Made by a program: the position numbers and the translations under genes. A model generated the notes under the pieces. It did not search any database, was not told where the DNA came from, and was given only the letters and a program-made list of their open reading frames with translations. Positions 15,044 to 24,700 of a stretch of DNA of 53,726 bases are shown here, piece after piece (position 1 is the first letter of the stretch; every line of letters begins with the position of its first letter). The DNA lies in the IMG/VR virus record IMGVR_UViG_3300001419_000001, positions 13,397-67,122 of that record; one strand, 5' to 3'. This DNA comes from a virus.

Positions 15044-15253
15044 TTATTCCACTACTGCCAGACCTCGCTCTTGAGCGACCTCCATCAATGCCTCGATCTT
15101 GACAGGATCCTTCATGGTTCCGGCCTCGATCTGTCCAAGCATCCCAAGGATGAGATGATTATCAACCCTGCGATACTTCTCCAAGGAAGATTCCTTCTGC
15201 GTGGTAGTAACAATGTACTCCACCCCATTAACAACCATCTTCTTTGTAGGCAT
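15044..15253 (-). CDS. Hypothetical 69-aa protein
   Basis: A 69-aa protein (MPTKKMVVNGVEYIVTTTQK start) with AGGAG 7 nt before its ATG. A short N-terminal beta hairpin is followed by helices (DNHLILGMLGQIEAG, IEALMEVAQERGLAVVE). It is the first gene after the repeat-bearing non-coding region and is followed by two hairpins, so it probably forms its own short transcript. Function unknown. Confidence 0.65.
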   Translation of the reverse strand: MPTKKMVVNGVEYIVTTTQKESSLEKYRRVDNHLILGMLGQIEAGTMKDPVKIEALMEVAQERGLAVVE

Positions 15254-15441
15254 GGACCTACTCCTGTGAAAGTTGGTGCGTTACCTTGCCTACACCATGT
15301 CGGCATGGCACACACCGGGTGAACAAATTTCAAAAGGCTGACGCCGGGCTTACCACCGGCGGCAGCCGTAAGATGTAAGATGTAACTCGTACATGGAAAA
15401 AAGCAGGTAGCCCTAAGTACGACCCCCTGTAGCCAGTAAAG

Positions 15442-15469
15442 TACGGTAAACTACGGTAAACTGCGGTAA
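15442..15469. repeat. Phased direct repeats, CGGTAAA type (3 copies, 10-bp period)
   Basis: Three copies of a 10-bp unit around CGGTAA occur at 15444, 15454 and 15464 with no spacer. The period equals about one DNA turn. Confidence 0.75.
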
Positions 15470-15533
15470 GAAAGTACGCTAAAGTACAATTTAGGTACAG
15501 TCCGGGGTACCCTACGGTAGTGTAAACAGTATA

Positions 15534-15572
15534 GTAGGGTAACAGTAGGGTAATGTAGGGTAACGTAGGGTA
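15534..15572. repeat. Phased direct repeats, GTAGGGTA type (4 copies, 10-11 bp period)
   Basis: GTAGGGTA occurs at 15534, 15545, 15555 and 15565. The core is constant, with small changes in the 2-3 nt between copies, and lies about 65 bp from the CGGTAA array. Confidence 0.8.
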
Positions 15573-15603
15573 TTTCATTGCCCTTTTATTTTACAACTAA
15601 CTA

Positions 15604-16026
15604 TCAATCCTCGTTGGTGTACCTTGCCTCAGTTGGCTTGAAGTGCGTGTGCCACCCGGTTTCCCGAGTCTCGGCGTTCCACTTCTTCCAGAACTCCTCC
15701 TTGGCGTCTGACAGCGTTGGTCCACCAACATGTGTGACCGTGATCGTGTCTCCCATGGGGTGCTTTGCACGCTTGATGGTCACACGCCAAGACAACTCCG
15801 ACACCTGCTTGGTGTAGGTAGTCTTTGCCATCCACTGGTTGGGAATTACTTCCCAGCCCATGGCCTTAGCCATGGCAGTCACCGGACCCCAAGGGGATCC
15901 ACTCTTGATGGCAAGTCCCTGAGTGTCTCCCTCGGCCTCCAAGATCTTGAACCTCTTGTCCAAGGTGATGGAAACCAGAGAGGTTCGGTCCTTTGACCAC
16001 AGAAGGAACTTTCTACATGGAAACAT
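15604..16026 (-). CDS. Hypothetical 140-aa protein of the GC-rich block
   Basis: Start taken at ATG 16026 (MFPCRKFLLWSKDRT) because GGAGG lies 7 nt upstream; a longer form from 16077 would have to read through a hairpin. The product is basic, with beta-rich segments (VSITLDKRFKILEAEG, SWRVTIKRAKHPMGDTITV) and a C-terminal EFWKKWNAE. It shares the raised G+C of the polymerase gene upstream, so the two may have been acquired together. A partner role for that polymerase is conceivable, but no family is recognised. Confidence 0.65.
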   Translation of the reverse strand: MFPCRKFLLWSKDRTSLVSITLDKRFKILEAEGDTQGLAIKSGSPWGPVTAMAKAMGWEVIPNQWMAKTTYTKQVSELSWRVTIKRAKHPMGDTITVTHVGGPTLSDAKEEFWKKWNAETRETGWHTHFKPTEARYTNED

Positions 16027-16036
16027 GCTTAACCTC

Positions 16037-16051
16037 CGGTGCTTAGCACCG
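16037..16051 (-). promoter_or_regulatory. Small hairpin ahead of the 140-aa gene
   Basis: CGGTGC-TTA-GCACCG is a perfect 6-bp hairpin. Its 3' edge on the minus strand runs into the GGAGG ribosome site of the gene starting at 16026, so it could limit or shape initiation there. Function inferred only from position. Confidence 0.4.
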
Positions 16052-16090
16052 ATAGAGAAAGGAACACCTAACCACATTGGTTAGGGAATG

Positions 16091-16118
16091 CCCTTGCCCC
16101 CATTTCTGGGAGCAAGGG
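16091..16118 (-). terminator. GAAA-loop hairpin after the second RNA polymerase gene
   Basis: On the minus strand CCCTTGCTCCCA and TGGGGGCAAGGG pair with one mismatch around a GAAA loop, 13 nt after the RNA polymerase stop. No T run follows. It may be a terminator for a phage polymerase, or a processing or stability hairpin. Confidence 0.5.
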
Positions 16119-16130
16119 TCCATGTGTTGC

Positions 16131-17921
16131 TTAGCAACCAAGGATGTGACGGGACTTGGCAAACCGCTTGCGGTCAGCACCCGGATAATTCAGGGGCGTG
16201 ACCTTTGAGGGAATCAGGATCTCACGATCCAAGAACTTCTGATCCACCCGACTGATGCAAGCCTTGAAGGCCTGCCGAGCCCATCGAGCGTGGGCGATGG
16301 GAGTTCCGATGGAGTCATGGATTGGCGCAATGCGAATCCCTGCCTCTGCCGCCATGAGAGCCATGAAGTGGATTGCACTAGCATCCACAGAGTGGATGAC
16401 ATTCGGGCCTGCCGCAGCATCTGAGGACGCTGCGTGAAGTGGCTGGAATGAGATTCGATGACGCTTGCCATCGAAGGTCACACTCACATCCCACGGCTTG
16501 GCATCCATGTCGACGACCATGCCGCGGTTGAAGACACGGCATCCCGATGGCGAAGTCCAGTTAAGGACTTGACCATCATTACGACGGTTACGAGATGCCT
16601 GCTTGATTGCCATCATGGAAGGACGAAGACGGCTGGTAAGACCAGCAGCCGCCTTGGACCCGAACAACGAAGTCTCGTATGCCCGAGCCACATCACTGGC
16701 AACACGAACTGCCAGAGACCATCCAAGAGCCTGCCACACACCAGCGTACCTCTCGTTGAGGTCCAACTTGGAGACCTTTTCAAGAGATCCCACTATGTAA
16801 TCACCAGCATTGTCCACATACTGGATTGGGCTGGTCTGCGGGTTCTTGAGAATTGCACCCCGAGTAAGCGAGGGGTTTGCTGCCGAGTAGATCATCGGAA
16901 CAGCAAACGTCTTGGCGGTCTTCCGATCAACGAACATCGGGTTGTCCCTGACATGAACAGGCAGGAGACGTGCCTCGTTGACGTAGGCAGACATTGCAGT
17001 GTACAACGACTGCGGCGAGTCTGAAGGGTAGAGGTTGGTGAGATGGCACAGAGCCTCGTCACCAGTGAACCAGCCATACCACGCTGGACCAGATGCACTC
17101 TGGTCCTGCTGGAGAATGTAGCCAGAACAACCCTCTTCCTTCATCTCGCGAATTGCCTCAGCAGCCCGCAATGCACAGAAGGGCTTGCTGTCCTTGCAGT
17201 CCCTGACAAACTTCACGGGATCTGCAAGGATGTCCTCGTAGTTGTCCTCCGTGACACCGTACTCCTTCTTGATGACTTCCAGAAAGATCTGGATATCATC
17301 GTCCGAAGCAGGCAACTTCTCAGCGAAGTCACACGACGCACGGTGGGCATCACCACCTTGATAGGAGGCAACGCCGCGCGAGTCAGTGTACAGACGATAG
17401 CGGAAGTCTGGGAACAATGGGAGGTAGTAATTACCCTCACCAAAGTTCGTGAACTCCTGAAGCATCAGGAGTTCCATTTGGTTCCGCTTGGGGTCAAAGA
17501 ACCCCTCAGCAGCCAGAGTCCGCATCGCCTGAAGCACCAACTTGTTCGGAGCGAACTCAGTCTCCGACAAGTACGTCACAGCATCCTTGAAGGCATCTGG
17601 CAAGTCAAGGTCCAGAACACCGTCAGGTGCCATCGACCGCCGCCTCGTGGCTGCGGCACTACGCTGAAGACGAGCCGTGGTCTTGCCGGTGGACTCGACA
17701 TCGTTGTTCCGAATGAACAACGATGAGTAGTTGTTACCAACTTCACCGGCCTCGTCGATCGCATCACTACCTGAGAGGGAGAACATGCTCAGGTTGCCAT
17801 CATCGAGACCCATCTGCAACAACTGCTGCAACCCATCGCGGTCATCGACGCCGGTATGTTCGGCGACCCGTTGCATGAACTTGGATGCACGCAACACATT
17901 GTTTAACAGGTATCTATACAT
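16131..17921 (-). CDS. Second, short single-subunit RNA polymerase (RNAP 2)
   Basis: A 596-aa protein with the T7 RNAP catalytic set in the right order: PDFRYRLY (D172, R174, R176; the usual Gly is Tyr175), motif A DQSASGPAW (D273), motif B R333-x3-K337-x7-Y345, GPNVIHSVDASAIH, and motif C IHDSIGT (D536). It is about 290 residues shorter than T7 RNAP; only about 170 residues precede the DxRxR motif, so most of the promoter-recognition region is absent or remodelled. G+C is clearly higher than in most of the window. It has GGAG 9 nt before the ATG and is the first protein gene after the structural and small basic genes, an early-gene position. It probably transcribes a different gene set from RNAP 1. 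Confidence 0.85.
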   Translation of the reverse strand: MYRYLLNNVLRASKFMQRVAEHTGVDDRDGLQQLLQMGLDDGNLSMFSLSGSDAIDEAGEVGNNYSSLFIRNNDVESTGKTTARLQRSAAATRRRSMAPDGVLDLDLPDAFKDAVTYLSETEFAPNKLVLQAMRTLAAEGFFDPKRNQMELLMLQEFTNFGEGNYYLPLFPDFRYRLYTDSRGVASYQGGDAHRASCDFAEKLPASDDDIQIFLEVIKKEYGVTEDNYEDILADPVKFVRDCKDSKPFCALRAAEAIREMKEEGCSGYILQQDQSASGPAWYGWFTGDEALCHLTNLYPSDSPQSLYTAMSAYVNEARLLPVHVRDNPMFVDRKTAKTFAVPMIYSAANPSLTRGAILKNPQTSPIQYVDNAGDYIVGSLEKVSKLDLNERYAGVWQALGWSLAVRVASDVARAYETSLFGSKAAAGLTSRLRPSMMAIKQASRNRRNDGQVLNWTSPSGCRVFNRGMVVDMDAKPWDVSVTFDGKRHRISFQPLHAASSDAAAGPNVIHSVDASAIHFMALMAAEAGIRIAPIHDSIGTPIAHARWARQAFKACISRVDQKFLDREILIPSKVTPLNYPGADRKRFAKSRHILGC

Positions 17922-18158
17922 GATACCAGTCTCCTAGTTGACCCTGTTGGTGATTGGGTTTGTGTTGGGTCAGACACAAGCCCTAAGTGCTGTAACAGTA
18001 CAGCCATGGCTCCCCTCTTGTGAGGGGAGCCGAGGTCACACTGTTGCCACCCACCAGCACAGTAGCATTGCTGGGGGGGTAAGGGGGGGTAACGATACCT
18101 CCCAACTTGTTACTCCCCCTCCGTAAATTCCTGACCCCCTAGTCGATTTTCTTTTTTA
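17922..18158. other. Non-coding region with G tracts and hairpin, candidate genome junction
   Basis: No gene was found. It holds a perfect 10-bp hairpin and two runs of seven G separated by TAA (about 18064-18090), then a T-rich stretch. It divides the last late-type genes from the first early-type gene, where a T7-like genome would have its ends or its first early promoter. Neither can be assigned from the sequence. Confidence 0.4.
18008..18031. terminator. Strong 10-bp hairpin, GGCTCCCCTC stem
   Basis: GGCTCCCCTC and GAGGGGAGCC form a perfect stem with a 4-nt loop. No T run follows on either strand, so it is at most a probable terminator. It lies between the small basic genes and RNAP 2. 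Confidence 0.45.
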
Positions 18159-18389
18159 TTATTTTTTCCAAGAAATTCTCTTTGGTCCTTTCTTGCGGTT
18201 CTTTGCTGACGAACACATGGCTTTGGTTGGTCGGCACGCTGGATATGGTCGTTTGCTTCCTCCCTTGGCAGACTTCCTCCCACATGTCTTTCCTGTCTTG
18301 CAATCCACCCATCCCTTGCCTTGATTGCGACTAAACCATCCATGCAATCCCTTTTTCTTTTCTTGATCGAAGTTAGCCTTTTTTGCCAT
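18159..18389 (-). CDS. Small basic Cys-containing protein (third of three)
   Basis: A 76-aa Lys-rich protein beginning MAKKANFDQEKKKGLHGWFS, followed by GWVDCKTGKTCGRKSAKGG and a second pair of cysteines (YPACRPTKAMC). The four cysteines could bind a metal or form a small knuckle. Similar short proteins recur in marine phage genomes. It overlaps the preceding small gene by 17 nt. A DNA-condensing or virion role is possible, unproved. Confidence 0.7.
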   Translation of the reverse strand: MAKKANFDQEKKKGLHGWFSRNQGKGWVDCKTGKTCGRKSAKGGSKRPYPACRPTKAMCSSAKNRKKGPKRISWKK

Positions 18390-18531
18390 TGGACTTACCC
18401 TTTCCCCAGTTCTTGGCTCCGACCTTTCGGCATTTTACCAGTGCCCCGGAGGCGTATGCGCTGGGCCATTTGGTGTAACGACTTTTTACTTTGGAGTAGC
18501 AGGCGTCTCGTTTTGCTTTCTTTTTTGCCAT
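18373..18531 (-). CDS. Small basic protein of the DUF5872 type (second of three)
   Basis: Start set at ATG 18531 (MAKKKAKRDACYSKVKSRY), 1 nt after the previous stop; a longer frame from 18594 lies inside the upstream gene. The 52-aa product contains CYSKVKSRYTKWPSAYASG then ALVKCRKVGAKNWG, a motif that recurs in marine phages and that I know as DUF5872. Function unknown. The two Cys and the basic charge fit with its neighbours. Confidence 0.75.
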   Translation of the reverse strand: MAKKKAKRDACYSKVKSRYTKWPSAYASGALVKCRKVGAKNWGKGKSNGKKG

Positions 18532-18532
18532 G

Positions 18533-18793
18533 TCAGCACGCCCACTTTCTTCTTGCCTTACATGCTCGTTTATCAGGAGTCTTTTTACAATCAATATTGA
18601 ATTTCTTGATTTGTCCTAGGTTGCGGGCACAGAAGGATTTCTTTCGTGGACCCCCTCCCGGCTGGGGTGGCTTGAGGTTGGAGCCTGTCTTTCGGTTGAT
18701 CATGGCTCTTCCCTTGGCGGTAAGCCCACCCTTGGGATCTTTACATTTGTTTCCGATATTGCAACCTTTCATTGCACCTTTCTTCTTTGCCAT
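18533..18793 (-). CDS. Small basic Cys-rich protein, DUF6321-like (first of three)
   Basis: An 86-aa protein beginning MAKKKGAMKGCNIGNKCKD, with GGLTAKGRAMINRKTGSNLK and PRKKSFCARN, the conserved core of a small family common in marine phages (DUF6321-like, from memory). Six cysteines and about 30% Lys/Arg. The ATG overlaps the stop of the 3946-aa gene by 1 nt, so it is co-expressed with the virion proteins. A structural or DNA-binding role is inferred from that. Confidence 0.75.
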   Translation of the reverse strand: MAKKKGAMKGCNIGNKCKDPKGGLTAKGRAMINRKTGSNLKPPQPGGGPRKKSFCARNLGQIKKFNIDCKKTPDKRACKARRKWAC

Positions 18794-21700
18794 TACGGTC
18801 CTCCTAACTGTTCTGGTGGTTTGGCAGGATTGATACTCCTTGGTCCCTCCATTGGGCTAGGAGTTGTGGTTGGTTGTGGCTGAGGTGCCGCAGGAGGCTC
18901 TGAGACGCCCTCTGCGGGACTTTGTAGGTTTTGGAGTAGTTCGGTAGCCTTGGGAGGCTGGAACGGCATAGGAGGCATCTGAGCGTCCATAAACGAAGGC
19001 ATTGGTTGGACTAGGTTCTTCATTCCTGTTGGGAATGCTTCGTTCAGTATTGCCCTAAATAGGCTTCTTTCTGTCTCTAACTGATTATCCATCAAGGTGT
19101 TACCTACATTTATGGGGCTTGTGTTCCTTCCTCTATTGGTTTTATTCTTGTTTTGTTTGAATTCTGGGTCAATGACTGATGCAATATAGTATCTTGTAAT
19201 TGGGTCAATAAATGGAATTAACCTAGCCGCAAAATCAGTAGCCTGCCCTAATGAAAATTCACCATCTCTATTGATGGCATCTTGACCAATTTGAATACTT
19301 TTTGCTACACCGCTTAAGATTGCGGCGGCTGCTGGAGGCAGTCCTGCCAAGGTCATGTCATAGATTGAGATTTTATCACCAGCAATGGTCTTGCCAGCAA
19401 TAATGGGAAGTAGTGATGCAACGATGCTTGGTAGCATTCTTGTCGTAAAGAATGGGTTTCGTGCAACAACGGTTGTGAGAAGCGTATAGTCTTTTATGTT
19501 TGGTCCTTCTTTCTTCCATCTTTCTATGTCATCTTCTGTAATGACACCAACAGCCCACAACAATGCAAGATTGTAAATAATATCAAAGAACCCTGCTGTT
19601 ATAACCTTGGTTGCAAGGATCCCACCTGTTGTTCTGCCATAGGATTCTAAGGCATGTTGGGTTACAAACAACTTTGGAAACGATCTGTACAGATTCATGA
19701 ATGATAGGATAGGACGACCTTCTGTCTGCCTATCCATTGTATTTCCTTCTGTAATAGCCTGTCTCATCAATGAGACTTGGAATTTACCAACAGCATTCAA
19801 TGCTTCGTATAGATCGTTCTTTGTCAGCCCACCAGAGTTTGGCATCTTGTCAAACAGTCTTGATGTTACAGATTCTTCAATCATTCTTTGGATTTCGCTG
19901 ATATCAAAGAACTCTCTTCCCAATATTCCAGTTTTCGAGATTCCGTTAAGTTCAGTTACAATGTACTTTAGAGCCTTGATTGTTTTTCGATCAAGCAAAC
20001 CAGACTCATGCATGTATTGGACAACCAGTTTTTCAGATCCCCAAAGATCCAAGATCCTAGTAGTTCCTACTTCTACTTCCAATCTCTTGTACATTTCTGG
20101 TCCTCTTGGACCATCATATTGTTCGATAAAATCAAGATACTTCTCTAATTTGTTGATTCTTCTAATCAATGCTACCTGTGCTTGTCGCATCATTGCGGCT
20201 CTTAATGCAGGTTCTACTATAAGATGAGAGTCTTTTATTCTTTTCCAAAAAGAATCAATAGCACCTTTTACCTTTATTGGTTTTGTTTTTTTGAATCCAT
20301 TTTGATCTAGACTGCTGACGGCTTCTTCTTCATCTTTAGTAATTAATTGATGTTCTAAGAATCCTCTTGTTGCTGTGTCGATATCGAACAAGGCTTGAGG
20401 GACAGATGTGAATATTGAATTGTTAAGCAATCTATTTCCAAGTTTTCGTGAGATGACATTTGTAAATAAGGGCAATATACCAGAGACCACATCTTTCATG
20501 AATGCTATGGGATTGCCTCCATAGATTGTGGTAACAACGGTACTTAATGTACCTTCGTTGATTAATGCTGCGGCGTTTCGGTTTGGACCCCATAGTGCAG
20601 TGGTAAAGAAGTCTGCTGCACGCAATCCAAAATTTTCTTCACCCGATCCTTGAGTTTCAATTACTCTAGTTGCAGCACCAATTGCAAGATCGTGTTTTCT
20701 CTGGACCTCATCCAATACACTATCCCAATCGGAATCTTGCTTTGCGCCTTTAATTGCTTCAATGAGGTTTGCAAAACTAACTCCCCTGACTCCAGACAGG
20801 TCTTGGATGGCTTTTCGGTTATAGGCAGATCTTGCCATTGTTCTTTCCATACCTACAATGATTGATTTTAGATCTGTTGAAAACCCATTTCTAAGGATGC
20901 TTCGTTCGTTTGGATTCAAACCACTTGCCTCGATAAAGATATCCTTGGCAGTTACATCCAATGACTGGGCATTAGGCATAACAGTACTATGACCTTGTGA
21001 GTTTATTAAATTAAGTACTCTCAACCTAATAGGAGAATTCTTTTTGTCAAGAACATTGTTTTTAAAATACTTTGGTGGTTTTGTAGAACCATAAAAGATG
21101 TATGGCAGTCTGCCTCTTACAATATCTTGTTCTTGTCGTACCGCCGATTCACTAACTTGATTGTTTAAGTTACCCTGTAGGTATTTAATTATCGTATTTC
21201 TTTGACTTGAATTTAAAGATTTAAAGATAGTACTATATGATTTACCAGAGTTTGCTTGTCTTAGGATTCTAGTTGCGGCTTCTAAAAGATGCTCTTTGGC
21301 GGCTTGCCAATTGCTGTTTGTTGTGTTTAACTTTAAGGAATACTTAAACGAACTAAGAGTCAAAGTGGTATTTGGGTTCTTTTCTTTGTATAACTCAAAA
21401 GCAAAAGACTCAACTTCATCGAGAATAAGTCTTTGTGCTTCATTTAGTTTGATTATCTCACTTTGGATTTTATTGTAGAATTCCTCAATTGGGCTGTTGT
21501 TTGAATATGCATCGCTGATACTAAACATGCCACCGCTCAGGTAGAGGGAGTATACATCTACCATGCCCTCATCTTTCATGTTGTCTTCTACCTTTTTGGT
21601 GTATAGTTTGGACAATGCTTCTTCAAATCTACCAGCACTTTCCGAATCTTTCTCAAAGAATGTGTTGTTTATTCTCAAAGCAATCATATCTTCAGGCGAG

Positions 21701-24700
21701 ACAAAGCTTGAAGTGTAGGTTTCATACTCTACAGCAAGATCTACAAAGTTTGAAATGTTGCTTGCATATGTTTCAGCATACTGTTTGGCAAGTTCAAACA
21801 TCTCATTTGTAAGATCTTCACCAATTGGTATTTGATTTCTATCAGATGGCTTTCCTAAAAGCATATAATAGAAGGCTGCACTGCGAATTAATTGTGCTTC
21901 TCTTTGGTTATAGGAGTTTTTAATTCTTTCTGACATCAATACAACAGGTCTTGACCATTGTTCAATGTAGTTTTTGTCTTGAAGAATGCCCCCAACCTTT
22001 TCACTGAAGATTCCACCACCCTTAACCGTGTTCATAATGAAGCCAAGTGCAACCAAAATTGACTCGGCAGACGCATAGGTAAGGTTTGCACTGCTACCAC
22101 CACCCAAACCTCCGCCAAGTTTACCTTGTTCTCCGACTTTTCTTGCTGTTCCGGTCAAGAATGTTTCAATAATCCAGTTTCTTACTCTTGTTGCCTTGGG
22201 CATATCCCTTACAAGTCTTGAAATTACAGAAAGATTATCTGGTCTTACGCCTCTAATCTTTGAGATTCTCTCCAAAACAAAGGTAGCAAGTGCTATTCTT
22301 TCATCTTTGCTTCTTGGTTTTCTTGTAATCTCAACTTGACCAGTCTCACTACCATATTGAACCAGTCTATTTATGGTTTCGATGTACTCTTTTGTGTCCA
22401 AACCTAGAATTGTATTTGCTGGTAGTTCAGCCAACTCGTTTTTGTAATTTATAAGTGTGGCTTGCTCCTCTTCACTAAGATATTCCACCCTTGATTCTAG
22501 TGCATCCACTGTATTGTACTTGCCCAAAAGGTCAACAATTTTATCACTGTCTATTATTCCGGTTCCTCGCTCCAATTCTACAAGAGGAGTGCCGAATGTT
22601 CCTGTTATATTGTCAACCGCAGCCCTAGATGTGCTGTATGTATTGCCAAAGTTAAACATGACTTCAACAAGGTTGTCCATATACTCCATTGCTTTGCGAT
22701 TTGATTGTCTAAATACCTGCATTCTTTGTGTTATGGACGAGGCAATTCTTTTTATTCTATTGAATGCTCGCTCCCACCAACTGGTTGCCTCATCAACAAC
22801 ATTGTATTTTTCTCTGAGTTTGTTAATATTGTTGATGACACTCTTGTTATTGATGGTTCTTGATATTAAAACAAATGCTCCCCACTCTGCAAGAAATTCT
22901 TCTGCATTTGTGGTATAGTGATCAAGCAATGCATTTATTTCACCCTTGTCTCCAGCATACATGGAAGTTACCATGTCGGTAATTGCTTCTTTTCCTTCTT
23001 TGGTTCTGAATGCTGCAATAAATCCACGATATGCTTCACTTTCGGTTTCCAAATGCCTGAGCCTTGCAATGTGTGAAATCTCATGTGCCATGACTTCCAA
23101 TGCTTCAGGTACGGCTCTACGCTTTAATAGTTGTGGGTTGAGTTTGATTACAAACCTATCGCCATATCTCTGACTTAAACCAGCACGCTCAAGGCTAGGG
23201 TCTAAAACAATTGATAAGTTGTTTGCAAACTCCTTGTTGTGAGTTAGAATGATTCCAAACATGCCTCTATACAACTCGGCAGTTTCTTCTGTTATTGCTC
23301 CTTGTTGAACAAGTGCAGAGATTTGTATTTCAATATGTTGTCCATTTGATTGGAATGCATCAGTAAGACCGTCGTCTTCGACAAGTGTCTCAATATTGTT
23401 GTCTGTTAACAAGATGCCAGCCTCTTGGGTGTATTGTTTGTTGGCATTCTCAAGGGCTTGCTTTGCGAGTTGAACTTCTTCTCTGCTAGAGGTATCCTCA
23501 ACACCAATAGCCTTAAGAACCTTTGGACTAATGTTTATAACTTCAATTGGTCCATTCAACTCAACAAATCTTTTGGCTTGATGGGAGAATTTGTTTCTAG
23601 GTACATCTCTTGTAACAGCGTTCAAATAATCATTTATAAATAAAGAAGCATCTCGATAAATCTTTTCAAACTGCTTATTATCCATAGCAGATCCAACATA
23701 AGATCTTAATCTTTGTAGTCTTGCTTCTCTTTCTTCAACTTGAGACATGATGATGATTGCTGGAATAAGATACTTGTTGTCGCTTGTTAATAGAGTTTCA
23801 AGTCTTTCTGCTTCTTCTGTAAGTCCATACATCCTTGCCGTCTCAATTGCTCTTGAGATTTTACCCTGCCATGCTCTATCAAATGCGGTGCCTCTTGGGT
23901 CAGCATCTTTTCCTGCAACATAAAAACCAGCATCATATACTTCAACAGGCAAACCAAAATCGCCACTCATTCCCACATTGTATGTTGTTCTTAATGGAGA
24001 AGTAGAGCGAGAGTGCAGAATTGAAAGGATATCCATTTCATCAGCATAGGCCATTCTCTGTGTTTCGTAGAATCGTCTTCGTTCTGCATTCATAAACACC
24101 ATATTCTCATTGTCTACCATGCCAATATCTGTTCCAAGTGCTGTTGCTAGTTCTGTGTTATACAACAATACTTGGTTTTGAAGTTGGGTAAACATGTTTT
24201 GCAAATCTTCTGGTGTTAGTTTGTAGATTGTATTGCCATTGGTTCGTGAAGTATCGAACCTAGGCATTCCACCATCCCGTCCCCTTGCTTTAGGATTCTT
24301 AGCATTGTCAAAATCTATTTTATTTCCAATTTGAGTTTCTTGTGTAACTTCATCAATGAACAAGTAAAGATCAAACTCTTCTCTTCTTTGCGTTCTATCC
24401 GATGTGAAGATCTCTCTAAATACTGCTTGCTGATGTTCTTTTGGTACAGAACTCAATAGTACAAAGCCATTACCATCCTTTTCCAGCGATTTAAAGTTTT
24501 CTGGGTCTACCTTTTTCATGTACTCTGTTGCTATTTTTCTGCCTTCAGTTTCATATACAACATTGTAAATCATCTGTAAGGAGTCGATACTCTGCACTGT
24601 AAGAGTTGTTATTCTTGTAGAGCGTTCGTCTGATGAAGGTTCTCCAGAAGCAACGATGTTGTTTGTTGGCTCAAGACCTAGTGTAATTGGCTTAAGGACA

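Larger units (their letters stand above)
15254..15603. other. 350-bp non-coding region with phased repeats, candidate origin or control region
   Basis: No convincing gene. An open frame over 15330-15578 is made of repeat DNA and lacks a ribosome site. The region holds two arrays of short direct repeats at 10-11 bp period and six GTAC sites between about 15415 and 15511, one inside GGGTACCC. Repeats on one face of the helix are typical of iterons and of operator clusters. It lies between the second RNA polymerase block and the tRNA block. Confidence 0.5.

Noticed and set aside
15330-15578. 82-codon open frame on the minus strand rich in Tyr, Leu and Pro
   Set aside because: It is produced by the phased repeats, has no ribosome site, and its composition is unlike the other proteins.
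18110-18343. 77-codon minus-strand frame overlapping the third small basic gene
   Set aside because: It is the shifted reading of the 76-aa gene and has no ribosome site.
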